Shown here in pieces: positions 28,711-37,560 of a stretch of 64,000 nt of DNA (position 1 is the stretch's first letter; every line of letters begins with the position of its first letter). A model generated the notes under the pieces. It ran no database searches, was not told where the DNA came from, and saw only the letters and a program-made list of their open reading frames with translations. The stretch is taken from the NCBI RefSeq assembly GCF_006439015.1, contig NZ_RCZG01000002.1, forward strand, positions 434,001-498,000. The letters are read 5' to 3'. The DNA is from Mycolicibacterium hodleri (lineage in GTDB: Bacteria > Actinomycetota > Actinomycetes > Mycobacteriales > Mycobacteriaceae). Made by a program: the position numbers and the translations under genes.

Positions 28711-28770
28711 GCCGAGACCACGGAAGATGACGACATTCTGGAGGAATGCGTCATCTTCCGCAGTCTCGGC
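28711..28770 (-). terminator. Long hairpin terminator after the symporter operon
   Basis: The 22-nt arms at 28711-28732 and 28749-28770 pair with only two mismatches, around a 16-nt loop that itself contains CATTC/GAATG. It begins 9 nt after the stop of the symporter gene on the minus strand and separates it from the frameshifted MFS gene. Confidence 0.75.
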
Positions 28771-28778
28771 GTCCGAGC

Positions 28779-30407
28779 TCAGTGCGCGACGGCCTTCTCC
28801 GCGCCGACGCCCGTGAGCGACCGGACCTCCATCTCGGCGTTCAGGATGGGATCGCCCGGCACCTTCGAGGTGACGGTACCGACGATGCCGAGGATGAAGG
28901 CCAGCGGAATCGACACGATGCCGGGGTTGGACAGTGGGAACCAGGCGAAGTCCACGCTGGAGATCATCGACGTCTTCGCGCCGGATACTGCGGGGGAGAA
29001 GATGATCAGCACCAAAGTCGATATCAAACCGCCGTACATGCTCCACAGCGCGCCGCGGGTGTTGAAGCGCTTCCAGTACAGCGAGTAGACAATCGTCGGC
29101 AGGTTGGCCGCCGCGGCGATGGCGAACGCGAGCGCCACCAGGAACGCGACGTTCTGGCCGTTGGCCAGGATGCCCAGCCCGATGGCGAAGATGCCGAGCA
29201 CCACCGCCGTGATCCGCGAGACCTTGACCTGCTCGGCCTCGGTGACCCTCCCCTTCTTGATGACGCTGGCATAGATGTCGTGCGCGAACGACGCGGACGC
29301 GGTGATCGTCAGGCCCGCGACGACCGCCAGGATGGTCGCGAACGCGACCGCGGAGATGACGCCAAGGAGAACTACGCCGCCGAGTTCGAACGCGAGCAGA
29401 GGGGCCGCGGAGTTGACGCCGCCTGCTGCCCCGAGGATGCGGTCGGGTCCCACTAGTGCCGCAGCGCCGTAGCCGAGCACCAGGGTGAAGAGGTAGAACG
29501 CACCGATGAGACCAATCGCCCAGACCACCGAGCGGCGGGCTTCCTTGGCGGTCGGCACCGTATAGAACCGCATCAGCACGTGAGGAAGGCCCGCGGTGCC
29601 CAGCACCAGCGCCAGCCCGAGTGACAGCAGGTTGATCTTTGACTCGAGTGACCCGCCGTACTGCGCTCCGGGGGCCAGCACGTCGCGTGCTGCGACGGCC
29701 TTGTTCGTCGACCCCGAGATGGCCGTCTGCGCCGAGCCGAGGATCTCGGAGAAGTTCAGCCCGAACTTGGCGAGCACCATCACCGTCATGATCGCAGCGC
29801 CCACGATCAGCAGCACCGCCTTGATGATCTGCACCCAGGTGGTGCCCTTCATGCCGCCGATGAGGACGTAGACGATCATCAGGATGCCGACGACGGCGAT
29901 CACGATCGACTGACCGCCCCGGCTCTTCACGTCGAGTAGCAGTGCGACGAGTCCGCCCGCGCCCGCCATCTGCGCCAGTAGATAGAACAGGGACACGGTC
30001 AAGGTCGACGTCGCGGCCGCCATCCGCACCGGACGCTGCTTGAGCCGAAAGCTCAGTACGTCGGCCATCGTGAATCTGCCGGTGTTGCGCAACAATTCGG
30101 CGACCAGAAGCAACGCGACCAGCCACGCGACCAGGAAGCCGATGGAGTACAGGAAGCCGTCGTAGCCGTAGACGGCAATGGCGCCGGCGATCCCGAGGAA
30201 GCTGGCCGCCGAGAGGTAGTCGCCTGCGATGGCGATGCCGTTCTGCGGGCCGGAGAACGCCCTGCCGCCGGTGAAGAACTCGTCTGCCGTCTGGTTCTTC
30301 TTGCTGGCCCGGATCACCACGATCATGGTGATGACGACGAAGAGGGCGAAGATCCCGATGTTGGCGACGGGGTTGCCGACGGTTTCGCCTGCTGCGAGGA
30401 GGTTCAT
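28779..30407 (-). CDS. Sodium:solute symporter, acetate/monocarboxylate type (MctC/ActP-like)
   Basis: This 542-aa member of the SSS family has about 13 hydrophobic segments. The family signatures are present: ADEFFTGGRAFSGPQNGIAIAGDYLSAASF-like start (residues 40-70) with the conserved GDYLSAASFLG, and the later GLPHVLMRFYTVPTAKEARRS. It resembles Corynebacterium MctC and E. coli ActP, which take up acetate, propionate and pyruvate with a cation. The ATG overlaps the DUF485 stop by 4 nt, the usual pairing with a small two-helix partner. It is the last gene of a six-gene operon headed by a two-component system. Confidence 0.88.
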   Translation of the reverse strand: MNLLAAGETVGNPVANIGIFALFVVITMIVVIRASKKNQTADEFFTGGRAFSGPQNGIAIAGDYLSAASFLGIAGAIAVYGYDGFLYSIGFLVAWLVALLLVAELLRNTGRFTMADVLSFRLKQRPVRMAAATSTLTVSLFYLLAQMAGAGGLVALLLDVKSRGGQSIVIAVVGILMIVYVLIGGMKGTTWVQIIKAVLLIVGAAIMTVMVLAKFGLNFSEILGSAQTAISGSTNKAVAARDVLAPGAQYGGSLESKINLLSLGLALVLGTAGLPHVLMRFYTVPTAKEARRSVVWAIGLIGAFYLFTLVLGYGAAALVGPDRILGAAGGVNSAAPLLAFELGGVVLLGVISAVAFATILAVVAGLTITASASFAHDIYASVIKKGRVTEAEQVKVSRITAVVLGIFAIGLGILANGQNVAFLVALAFAIAAAANLPTIVYSLYWKRFNTRGALWSMYGGLISTLVLIIFSPAVSGAKTSMISSVDFAWFPLSNPGIVSIPLAFILGIVGTVTSKVPGDPILNAEMEVRSLTGVGAEKAVAH

Positions 30408-30745
30408 TGTTCGGTGCCTTCCATCTCGGCGCGGATCGCGGCTGCGCGTGGGTCGAGCTCGCGGTTGGCGAACCGCACGTAGACCCCGGTGATGACGAAT
30501 GTGGTCAGGAACTGGCCGAGGCCGATCAGCAGGCCGAGGTTGACGTTGCCGAAGACCTGGATCGCCATGAAGTCGTGGGCGAAGGCGCCGAGTAGCACGT
30601 AGGTGGCGTACCAGACGAGGAAGAACGCCGTCATCGGGAAGACGAAGCGGCGCAGTCTCGTCCGGAGTTCTTGGAACTCGGGGCTCGCCTGCATGTCCAC
30701 GAACTGCTGCGCCGTGTTGGCCGGTGGGTTATCGGTGGTCGTCAC
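30404..30745 (-). CDS. DUF485 family membrane protein (partner of the ActP-like symporter)
   Basis: This 113-aa protein has two membrane helices (about residues 45-65 and 80-100) and the DUF485 pattern FxxPMTAFFLVWYATYVLL followed by FITGVYVRFANRELDP. DUF485 proteins (such as YjcH) are almost always encoded with SSS acetate permeases, presumably as an assembly or regulatory subunit. I chose GTG 30745 because it has AGGAG 7 nt upstream; the frame open to 30778 lacks one. A 144-bp gap separates it from the preceding symporter gene, so an internal promoter is possible. Confidence 0.85.
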   Translation of the reverse strand: MTTTDNPPANTAQQFVDMQASPEFQELRTRLRRFVFPMTAFFLVWYATYVLLGAFAHDFMAIQVFGNVNLGLLIGLGQFLTTFVITGVYVRFANRELDPRAAAIRAEMEGTEQ

Positions 30746-30889
30746 CGCTGTACTCCTGACACTTGTGGGGAGAATCAAGGGTGAGCCTATGGAGATTCAG
30801 GTCACATCCCCATCGTGTTCGTGACGTCGGACGCCGAAACCGGGATGGCCTGCGGTGAGCGGTTCGTCGGTGGCGACGAGCGGTGGAGC

Positions 30890-32626
30890 TCAGTCGTGAG
30901 GAAGTCGCTCGACTCCCATCCCCAGACGTTCGGGGACGTGCATGCGGGCGAAGATCCTGGCCACGTCGGGCGGTCTGGACGACGCCGTGAGCAGGCTGAC
31001 GACCACCATCGTCAAGAAGGCCAGCGGAACCGTCACGGCGGCGGGGTAGCCGACCACGACGGCGGGCCAGCCGCCCAGCAGGCGCTCGTCGATCCCTCCG
31101 GTGATCGCCAATGTCGTCGTCACTCCAGATGCCAGGCCGCCGACGGCGAGTCCGCTCGCCGCTCCGACACTCGTCAGGCCCCGCCACCAGATTCCCAGCA
31201 CCAGCAGGGGGCACAGCGTCGACGCGGCTACGGCAAAGGCGAGGCCGACGCTGCGTGAGAGCTCCAGCGACGACGCCAGAAGTGCGAGCGGAATGGGCAC
31301 CACCCCACCGATGAGTGCGGCGACCCGGAAGTCGCGCACGCGACCGCGCAACACGTCGGTCGACAATGCCCCCGCGATGCTGACGAGCAAGCCGGATGAC
31401 GTCGCGAGGAATGCGGCGATGGCGCCCGCCGCGACGAGTGCGGCGAGGGCCGCGCCCGCGCCGCCTCCGATGGCGGCGCTGGGGAGCAGGAGCACGGCCG
31501 CGTCTGCGGTGCCCGTGATGAGGAGTTGTGGCACGAACTGTCTGGCGAAAACGCCCAGCAGCGTGGGGAATAGGTAGAACAGGGACAGTAGGGCGATGAC
31601 TGCCAACGCCGTGCGCCTGGCCGCGCGGCCATCGGGGTTGGTGTAGAAGCGCACCAGAACGTGCGGGAGCCCCATCGTGCCGAGGAAGGTGGCGACGATG
31701 ATCGAAAGCACTTGATATAAGGGGTGATTGCCACCAAGACCGCGCCCTGACGCCAGCCAGTCACTTCCTGCGCTCGGCGCCCCGGCGACCACCGGCGTGG
31801 CCGAGCCCTCCGCCAGGGTGAGCGTCGTCCCACGCTGCAGCGTGTATGGGCCAGGCGAGGGGAAGGGCGCGCCGTCGACCCGAGCGCCGTCGACGTCGCC
31901 GGTCACGGTGATGCCTGCGGGTTCGGCGACCTGAACCACGACGTCTGTCTCGACGGTGACGGTGGTCTTTTGCTGGACGAGCGGAGGCAGTGGGCCGTCC
32001 AGGTCGGTGCCGTCGCGAGCGACGAGGGTCAGGAGCGCCAGTGCGGGTACCGCGATCGCGGTGAGTTTCAGCCAGTACTGGAAGGCTTGGACGAACGTGA
32101 TGGACCGCATCCCGCCACCGACCACGTTGACGATCACGATCGCGCCGACGGCCAGAGGTCCCACCCACACCGGGAAGCCGAGAAGAGTCTTCAAAGCGAG
32201 GCCGGCCCCCTGATATTGCGGGACGAGGTAAAGGGTGCAGATGACCACCACGACCAGCATCGCGACCTTGCGCAATCTGGCCGACCCGGTGCGGAACTCG
32301 GCGAAGTCCGGCACCGTATAGGCGCCCGAACGGCGCAGCGGTGCCGCGACGAACAGCAGCAATCCCAGATATCCGGCAGTGAAGCCGACCGGATACCACA
32401 GTGCGTCGGCGCCATACTTGGCGATCAGCCCGGCGACGCCGAGAAATGATGCAGCCGAAAGATATTCGCCCGAGATGGCGGCAGCATTCCAGTGCGGACC
32501 GATGCTGCGCGACGCGACCAGGAAGTCGGACGTCGTCCTGGACAGTCGGATTCCGTAGAAACCGATGCCGACTGTCGCCAGCGCGGCGGCGAGCAAGGCG
32601 GCGGCCGTCAGCGGGGCACCCGTCAC
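30890..32626 (-). CDS. Second sodium:solute symporter with extracytoplasmic insert
   Basis: This 578-aa SSS protein has the same hallmarks as its neighbour (ISGEYLSAASFLGVAGL, GLPHVLVRFYTNPDGRAARR). It also carries an extra polar stretch of roughly 90 residues between membrane segments (about 215-300). The insert is rich in Thr, Val, Pro and Gly (VTVETDVVVQVAEPAG and PGPYTLQRGTTLTLAEGS) and looks like a small beta domain outside the membrane. The GTG at 32626 overlaps the stop of the preceding DUF485 gene by 4 nt; the frame extending to 32821 is shadow sequence. Monocarboxylate uptake is the likely role. Confidence 0.85.
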   Translation of the reverse strand: MTGAPLTAAALLAAALATVGIGFYGIRLSRTTSDFLVASRSIGPHWNAAAISGEYLSAASFLGVAGLIAKYGADALWYPVGFTAGYLGLLLFVAAPLRRSGAYTVPDFAEFRTGSARLRKVAMLVVVVICTLYLVPQYQGAGLALKTLLGFPVWVGPLAVGAIVIVNVVGGGMRSITFVQAFQYWLKLTAIAVPALALLTLVARDGTDLDGPLPPLVQQKTTVTVETDVVVQVAEPAGITVTGDVDGARVDGAPFPSPGPYTLQRGTTLTLAEGSATPVVAGAPSAGSDWLASGRGLGGNHPLYQVLSIIVATFLGTMGLPHVLVRFYTNPDGRAARRTALAVIALLSLFYLFPTLLGVFARQFVPQLLITGTADAAVLLLPSAAIGGGAGAALAALVAAGAIAAFLATSSGLLVSIAGALSTDVLRGRVRDFRVAALIGGVVPIPLALLASSLELSRSVGLAFAVAASTLCPLLVLGIWWRGLTSVGAASGLAVGGLASGVTTTLAITGGIDERLLGGWPAVVVGYPAAVTVPLAFLTMVVVSLLTASSRPPDVARIFARMHVPERLGMGVERLPHD

Positions 32627-32994
32627 GGCTCGCCGTCGACGACGCGGACGAAGTCCCGCTCGCCCTGCTCGGCGAACCGTACGTAGAGCCTTCCCACGCC
32701 GTACAGAACGGGGTAGACCAGCAGCGCAAGGATCAGCCAGTTCAACCGGATGCCGAGGACGTGGACGGCGGCGATCTCGGGAAAGAGCCCCATCGTCAGG
32801 GGAATCAAGGCGACCGTGCATACGACGACCGCGGCCAGTCTCAGCGCCAATCCGAGCTGGGTGCGCACCAGTCCGCGCACCAGCGCATCGCCGACCTGCG
32901 TCTGCTCCTGCACTTCGACCCGGGTGCGGATGACCCGGGCGCCTCGACGGTCGGCGAGGATCACACGCTCGCGAGGCGGGCGGCCGCTCGTCAT
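32623..32994 (-). CDS. DUF485 family membrane protein (partner of the second symporter)
   Basis: This 123-aa protein has a polar N-terminus of about 40 residues, then two hydrophobic helices (LALRLAAVVVCTVALIPLTM and LNWLILALLVYPVLYGVGRLY) and the ending YVRFAEQGERDF, the same scheme as the other DUF485 protein here. It overlaps by 4 nt both the response-regulator stop (ATGA) and the symporter start (GTGA), so all four genes from the kinase onward are translationally chained. Confidence 0.82.
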   Translation of the reverse strand: MTSGRPPRERVILADRRGARVIRTRVEVQEQTQVGDALVRGLVRTQLGLALRLAAVVVCTVALIPLTMGLFPEIAAVHVLGIRLNWLILALLVYPVLYGVGRLYVRFAEQGERDFVRVVDGEP

Positions 32995-33818
32995 CGGTCG
33001 CTCCCCGGATCCGCCGGCCGCAGCTGCCGCATCGGTTCCCGGATGACCCGGTCGCGAAGCTCGCGGGCCTGCCTACGGCTCACGGGCAGTTCGACCGCAG
33101 GCGACGCACCATTGGCGCGCAGGCGCACCAGCACGGCGCCATCGGTGGTGCGCACGCCGACGACGAAGCGGAGCGCCACCAGGTAGGAACGATGAATTCT
33201 TTGGAAACCCCGCTCCCGCCAACGGGATTCGAGCGCGCCAAGGGGTATCCGCACCAGATGTGCGCCGGATTCGGAGTGCAGTCGCGCGTAATCACCTTCG
33301 GCCTCCACCCATCCGATGGTGTCCCGTGGCACCAGCTGGGTGATGCCTCCCATCTCGGCGGGGATGACGTCGGCGTCTTCGTCGTCATCGCTCGCGATAG
33401 TCGCTTCCTCGCGCCCGTGCTCCACCGGTGCGGCCAGGACCCTGCGGATGGCCTCGTCGAGCCTGCTCTGGCGAATGGGCTTGAGCAGATAGTCGACGGC
33501 GCCGACGTCGAAGGCTTCGACCGCCTTGTCGTCGTGGGCCGTCACGAACACCACCGCCGGTCGATAGGAGTAGTTCGCGAGCACCCCGGCCAACTCGAGT
33601 CCGCTCAGACCCGGCATGTTGACGTCGAGGAACACTGCATCGATGCTGCGTCCGTTGAGTTCTCGCAACGCCGACGTCGCGTCGGCGGCCTGCAACACCT
33701 CGGCGATGTCGGAGTGTTCGCGCAGCAGGAACACCAGTTCGTCGAGGGCGGGCGCCTCGTCGTCGACGGCGAGCACCACGAGTGGCCTGTTGGTCGTGCC
33801 GTGTGACGCCCTGCTCAT
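32991..33818 (-). CDS. LytTR family response regulator
   Basis: This 275-aa protein has a receiver domain (residues 12-130: acidic pair DDE at 19-21, phospho-acceptor Asp65 in VFLDVNMPG, Thr in VTAHD, Lys in DYLLKPI) and a C-terminal LytTR DNA-binding domain (about 165-265; GWVEAEGDYARLH, GFQRIHRSYLVAL). LytTR regulators bind pairs of 9-bp direct repeats. It is coupled to the kinase gene by an ATGA overlap. Its neighbours suggest that it activates the symporter genes, as the BtsSR/YpdAB systems do for pyruvate permeases in E. coli. Confidence 0.9.
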   Translation of the reverse strand: MSRASHGTTNRPLVVLAVDDEAPALDELVFLLREHSDIAEVLQAADATSALRELNGRSIDAVFLDVNMPGLSGLELAGVLANYSYRPAVVFVTAHDDKAVEAFDVGAVDYLLKPIRQSRLDEAIRRVLAAPVEHGREEATIASDDDEDADVIPAEMGGITQLVPRDTIGWVEAEGDYARLHSESGAHLVRIPLGALESRWRERGFQRIHRSYLVALRFVVGVRTTDGAVLVRLRANGASPAVELPVSRRQARELRDRVIREPMRQLRPADPGSDR

Positions 33819-35026
33819 CCGAAAGCACCTCCGTCGGCCCGGACACCCGACGCGAACTTCGGGACTCGCATGATGACCCTGGTCCCCGCGCCCAACGCCG
33901 TCTCGACCACCAGACCGTAATCGTTGCCGAATGCCGCGCGCAGGCGATGGTCCACATTGGTCAGACCCACGTGTGCGGAATGGCTGCTGACGTCCTGCGT
34001 TCCGGCGGCGAGCGCGTCGGCCGGGCCCGATCGCAACGCCTCCGGATCCATCCCGATGCCGTCGTCCTCGACGGTGACGACGCAGTCGGTGCCATCGTCG
34101 CGGGCGAGGATCTCGACGGTGCCCCCGCCCCGTCCCGCAAATCCGTGCCGGACGGCGTTCTCCACCAACGGTTGCAGAGCGAGGAACGGAACGACGACCG
34201 CCAGCATCTCGGGCGCGACCTGAAGCCGGACTGTCAGCGCCTCGCCGAACCGAGCGCGTTCCAGTGTCAGATAACGGTCGATGTTGCCCAGCTCGTCCGA
34301 CAGGGTCGTGTACTGGCCCGCCGCGCGGAACGAGTAGCGGGTGAAGTCGGCGAACTCGAGGATCAGCTCGCGGGCGCGACCGGGGTCGGTGCGGACGAAG
34401 GACGCGATCGTGTTGAGTGCGTTGTAGATGAAGTGCGGGCTGATCTGGGCCCGCAGGGCCAGCACCTCGGCGCGATCGAGGCGGGCGCGCGACGCGTCGA
34501 GGTCTGCGAGCTCGAGTTGGCTGGCCGCGTAGCTCGCGACCTCGCCGATGGCGCCGAGCATGCCGGGCCCAGGCTGTCTGGACGTCACCGCAACGAGCAC
34601 GCCAAGCGCGTCGCCGTCGTCTGTCAACAGCGGTTGAGCGACCATCGCGCCCGCTCGGTGGGCGGACATGATCCGCCGCTGGCCGGTGAGCGCCTGGTCG
34701 GCGATCGCCGCGGCCGCGGCGAGCGCATCGGTCGTCCACGTGGATCGGTCAGAAGGATCATGCGCGAGATGCTCGCCGGATGCGCCGTAGACGACGACGG
34801 CATCAGCGCCGGTGAGCTTTCTGAGCACCGGTGCTGCCCGCTGCGCCGAGTCGGCGTCGAGGCCGTGCCGTAGGGCGTGCGCAGCAAGGGATGCGGTGTG
34901 CAGCGCTGCGTGCACGGCTCGCTCGGTGGGGGTGGTGACCACGCGGCGTGTGCGCACAGCTACGACGGCTGCCGCGGTGGCCAGAATCAGCACTGCCGCA
35001 AACGCGATCGCGATCTCGCCCGGCAT
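33815..35026 (-). CDS. LytS-type sensor histidine kinase
   Basis: This 403-aa kinase has one N-terminal membrane helix (residues 3-24), a GAF-like sensory region (about 60-165), a His_kinase domain with His198 in ISPHFIYNALNT, and a C-terminal ATPase with NAVRHGF, DDGIGMD and GLTNVDHRL. The multi-helix 5TM-LYT sensor typical of LytS is missing, so sensing is probably cytoplasmic. ATG 35026 follows GAGGTGAC at good spacing; a GTG at 35068 would run almost to the start of the divergent DNA-repair gene. First gene of the symporter operon. Confidence 0.87.
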   Translation of the reverse strand: MPGEIAIAFAAVLILATAAAVVAVRTRRVVTTPTERAVHAALHTASLAAHALRHGLDADSAQRAAPVLRKLTGADAVVVYGASGEHLAHDPSDRSTWTTDALAAAAAIADQALTGQRRIMSAHRAGAMVAQPLLTDDGDALGVLVAVTSRQPGPGMLGAIGEVASYAASQLELADLDASRARLDRAEVLALRAQISPHFIYNALNTIASFVRTDPGRARELILEFADFTRYSFRAAGQYTTLSDELGNIDRYLTLERARFGEALTVRLQVAPEMLAVVVPFLALQPLVENAVRHGFAGRGGGTVEILARDDGTDCVVTVEDDGIGMDPEALRSGPADALAAGTQDVSSHSAHVGLTNVDHRLRAAFGNDYGLVVETALGAGTRVIMRVPKFASGVRADGGAFG

Positions 35027-35082
35027 GTCACCTCGCACGGTCGGGGCAGGGCCTTCCGGTGAAGCCACCTTAGACTGGCGCG

Positions 35083-35658
35083 ATGGCGAAATTGCAGCTA
35101 GTGCAAGATCCGGCCGCTGATGAGCTGTTGGAGTCCAATCCCTTTGCGCTGCTGGTCGGCATGATGCTGGATCAGCAGATTCCGATGGAGGTGGCCTTCG
35201 CCGGGCCGCGCAAGCTCGCGGAGCGCATGGGTGGGGTGGACGCCGGCGAGATCGCCGCCTACGACCCAGCCGCCTTCCTCGCGCTGTTCTCGGAAAAGCC
35301 TGCGGTGCATCGTTTTCCGGGATCCATGGGGAAGCGGCTGCAGACGCTGGCGCAGGCCGTCGTCGACGAGTACGGCGGGGACGTGGTTGCGCTCTGGACC
35401 TCCGGTGACCCCGACGGCGCCGAGGTGCTTCGACGACTCAAGGCATTGCCGGGCTTCGGTGAGCAGAAGGCCAAGATCTTCTTGGCGCTGCTGGGCAAGC
35501 AGTATGGGGTGACGCCGATGGGTTGGCGGGAGGCAGCGGGCGACTACGGCAAGTCGGGCGTGCACATGTCGGTGGCCGACGTCGTCGACCAGGGATCGTT
35601 GGACAAGGTGCGGTCGTACAAGAAGGCCGCCAAGGCGGCAGCGAAGGCGAAGGCCTGA
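35083..35658 (+). CDS. HhH-GPD family base-excision repair protein (Rv1156-like)
   Basis: This 191-aa protein is of the HhH-GPD DNA glycosylase type; the helix-hairpin-helix reads LKALPGFGEQKAKIFLALLG at about residues 121-140. The aspartate of the GPD motif is not obvious after it, so glycosylase activity is uncertain. The C-terminus is Lys/Ala-rich (KKAAKAAAKAKA), a basic tail often found on mycobacterial DNA-binding proteins. It is divergent from the kinase gene by 56 bp and corresponds by position to Rv1156. Confidence 0.8.
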   Translation: MAKLQLVQDPAADELLESNPFALLVGMMLDQQIPMEVAFAGPRKLAERMGGVDAGEIAAYDPAAFLALFSEKPAVHRFPGSMGKRLQTLAQAVVDEYGGDVVALWTSGDPDGAEVLRRLKALPGFGEQKAKIFLALLGKQYGVTPMGWREAAGDYGKSGVHMSVADVVDQGSLDKVRSYKKAAKAAAKAKA

Positions 35659-35674
35659 GGGCCACCGCGAAGGC

Positions 35675-36334
35675 TCAGAGCGCCTCGCCATCGAACCGTT
35701 CGCGGGTGACGAACTCGGCTACGGGCTTGCGAGTCAGCTTGCGCACCTGATGCTCGGGCCTGCCGAGCGGCAGCACCGCCGCGACCGCGTAGTCGTCGGG
35801 GATTCCCAACAGCTCCTTCACCAGTGGTTCCTGGGCGACGACCATCGTCGTCAACACGCCGCCGAAACCCTCGTTGCGAGCGGCGAGCAGCACGTTCCAG
35901 ACGAACGGATACACCGACGCGCCACTGATCACGCCGATGCGGTCGAGGTCTTGGTCGAAGGCGGCGACGACGTTCAGGTCGAGACAGATCACCAGCACCA
36001 CCTCGGAGTCCAGCAGCGTGCCGCCCCCGCCGCGCGGGACCGACGTTGCCTCGACCGCCGCGGCGTCGACGCCGCACGGCTGCAAGGGGTTCCACGGCGC
36101 TTCGCCGTTGGCGATCTGGGCTGCATATCGCTGCGCACCGGGACTGGACAGCTCAGCCAGTCGTTCACGAGTCGGCATGTCGCGCACGGTTATCACCCGC
36201 ACCCCCTGACGGTTGCCACCGCTTGGCGCGAAACGGGCGTTGTCCAGGATCCGGACCAGGACGTCATCGGGAAGGGGATCACCCGTGAAGCGGCGAACAG
36301 CCCCGGTCGTGCGCATAACGTCGTACAACTCCAT
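35675..36334 (-). CDS. Nitroreductase family FMN protein
   Basis: This 219-aa protein has the nitroreductase fold: MRTTGAVRRFTGDPLPDDVLVRILDNARFAPSG-type N-terminus (FMN phosphate contacts), NVLLAARNEGFGGVLTT in the middle and LPLGRPEHQVRKLTRKP at the end. Family members reduce nitro compounds, quinones or flavins with NAD(P)H. I chose ATG 36334 (MELYDV); the frame continues to 36409 but that would overlap the divergent DUF1059 gene. It is convergent with the HhH-GPD gene. Confidence 0.87.
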   Translation of the reverse strand: MELYDVMRTTGAVRRFTGDPLPDDVLVRILDNARFAPSGGNRQGVRVITVRDMPTRERLAELSSPGAQRYAAQIANGEAPWNPLQPCGVDAAAVEATSVPRGGGGTLLDSEVVLVICLDLNVVAAFDQDLDRIGVISGASVYPFVWNVLLAARNEGFGGVLTTMVVAQEPLVKELLGIPDDYAVAAVLPLGRPEHQVRKLTRKPVAEFVTRERFDGEAL

Positions 36335-36365
36335 GCCACCATCATGCTCGTGGGATCGTGAGGGC

Positions 36366-36515
36366 ATGGCGAAAACACACTTGAGCTGTCCCTGCGGGGA
36401 GGCCATCACGGGTACCGATGAGGACGACCTGGTGGAGCAGGCTCAGAAGCATCTCTCCGAAGCGCACCCGGGCCGGGAATACGACCGCGAGATGATCCTG
36501 TTCATGGCGTACTGA
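36366..36515 (+). CDS. Small DUF1059 family protein, 49 aa
   Basis: This small protein has MAKTHLSCPCGEAITGTDED at its start and AQKHLSEAHPGREYDREMIL later. The CxC and H...H pattern (two cysteines at 8 and 10, histidines near 29 and 34) fits a small zinc-binding fold, DUF1059. Its role is unknown. It is divergent from the nitroreductase gene (31-bp gap) and convergent with the Ala/Pro-rich protein gene. Confidence 0.82.
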   Translation: MAKTHLSCPCGEAITGTDEDDLVEQAQKHLSEAHPGREYDREMILFMAY

Positions 36516-36530
36516 CCGGAGCGGTTGGTC

Positions 36531-37514
36531 TCAGGGGACGACGGTCGAACCGATCGTCGGCATGAACTGACACTGCTTCTCGGTCGTGGTCACCTGGCCG
36601 AAGATGGTCGACATGATACTGCCCGAGCCGGTGTCGGCAATCACGGTGAGTGTCGTCGGGCCCTCGGGGTTGATGTCGGCCTGCGGCTTGAGGGTGGCGG
36701 TGCCGGACTTGCCCGTCGTCAGGTTGACCCAGGTGACGTTGAGCGGAAGCTTCTGCTCGGCGGCGGGTCCCGGCGTGCCCATCGCGGTGAAGACGTACGC
36801 CGTCTGACCCGCGGCGGGACCCGGCTTCGGGATCGAGGCGGGCCCGGCCACCGAGATCGCGGTTGCCAGAACGTTTCCGCCGTCCTTCAGGCACCCATTG
36901 CCGATCGAGGGATACATGAAGTCCTGCGTCGTGGGGGTGTCCGGCCCGAATGCCGGGGCTGGTGCTGGTGCTGGCGCGCCGTCCGGACCCGGAACGGCTG
37001 CCGCTACGGGCACGGCATCGGGTGCGGGTACCGGTGCCGCCTCGGGAGCGGGCGCCGCGTCGGGTGCGGGTGCCGGTGCCGCCTCGGGAGCTGGGACGGC
37101 AGCGAGCGGTGCCGCCTCGGGTGCAGGTCCCACCGCATTCGCCGGGTCGACCCCCTGCGGGAGGTGCGCTTCGGTTCCGGGCACCGCACCTGCCGCAGGG
37201 ATGTGTGCGACCTGAGGATCGGCGACGAACTGGTTCACAGCCGCCGCCATGTGTTGTGAGTCCGACGACGTCGCGCTGTTGCCCGCGAACGCCGCCGCCG
37301 CGGCCATCAACATCGACGCGGCGTTCGTCGGGTCGCCCGCTGCCTGCTGAATCGCAGGCCCCAGGCTCTCCATCGCGGGTAGGCCCGGAGCCTGAAGACC
37401 GCTGATCGGCATCGGCAGCGGCTGCGCAGGATCGGCGTGGGCGACCGGTTGGCCGCCCAGCGTCAGCGCGGCCGACGCACCGAGCGCGATCAGCAACGTT
37501 CTCTTCGAAGGCAT
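36531..37514 (-). CDS. Secreted Ala/Pro-rich protein (Rv1157c-like)
   Basis: This 327-aa protein has a Sec signal peptide (cleavage likely after AHA near residue 27). A helical segment (40-120) is followed by a low-complexity Ala/Pro/Glu stretch (about 130-200) with repeats such as PAPEAAP and PAPDAAP. The globular C-terminal domain (about 200-327) has two cysteines (NGCLKDGG and EKQCQFM) that could form a disulphide. It corresponds in position and composition to Rv1157c. Function unknown; secretion to the cell wall is likely. Confidence 0.8.
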   Translation of the reverse strand: MPSKRTLLIALGASAALTLGGQPVAHADPAQPLPMPISGLQAPGLPAMESLGPAIQQAAGDPTNAASMLMAAAAAFAGNSATSSDSQHMAAAVNQFVADPQVAHIPAAGAVPGTEAHLPQGVDPANAVGPAPEAAPLAAVPAPEAAPAPAPDAAPAPEAAPVPAPDAVPVAAAVPGPDGAPAPAPAPAFGPDTPTTQDFMYPSIGNGCLKDGGNVLATAISVAGPASIPKPGPAAGQTAYVFTAMGTPGPAAEQKLPLNVTWVNLTTGKSGTATLKPQADINPEGPTTLTVIADTGSGSIMSTIFGQVTTTEKQCQFMPTIGSTVVP

Positions 37515-37560
37515 GACTCTCCCGTGATTAGTAGGATTCAGCGGCGTAGTGGGGCATGTG

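Noticed and set aside
28651..30126. Minus-strand open frame of 491 residues over the ActP-like symporter
   Set aside because: It is an alternative frame of the symporter gene with Arg/Gly/Asp-rich sequence and no membrane helices.
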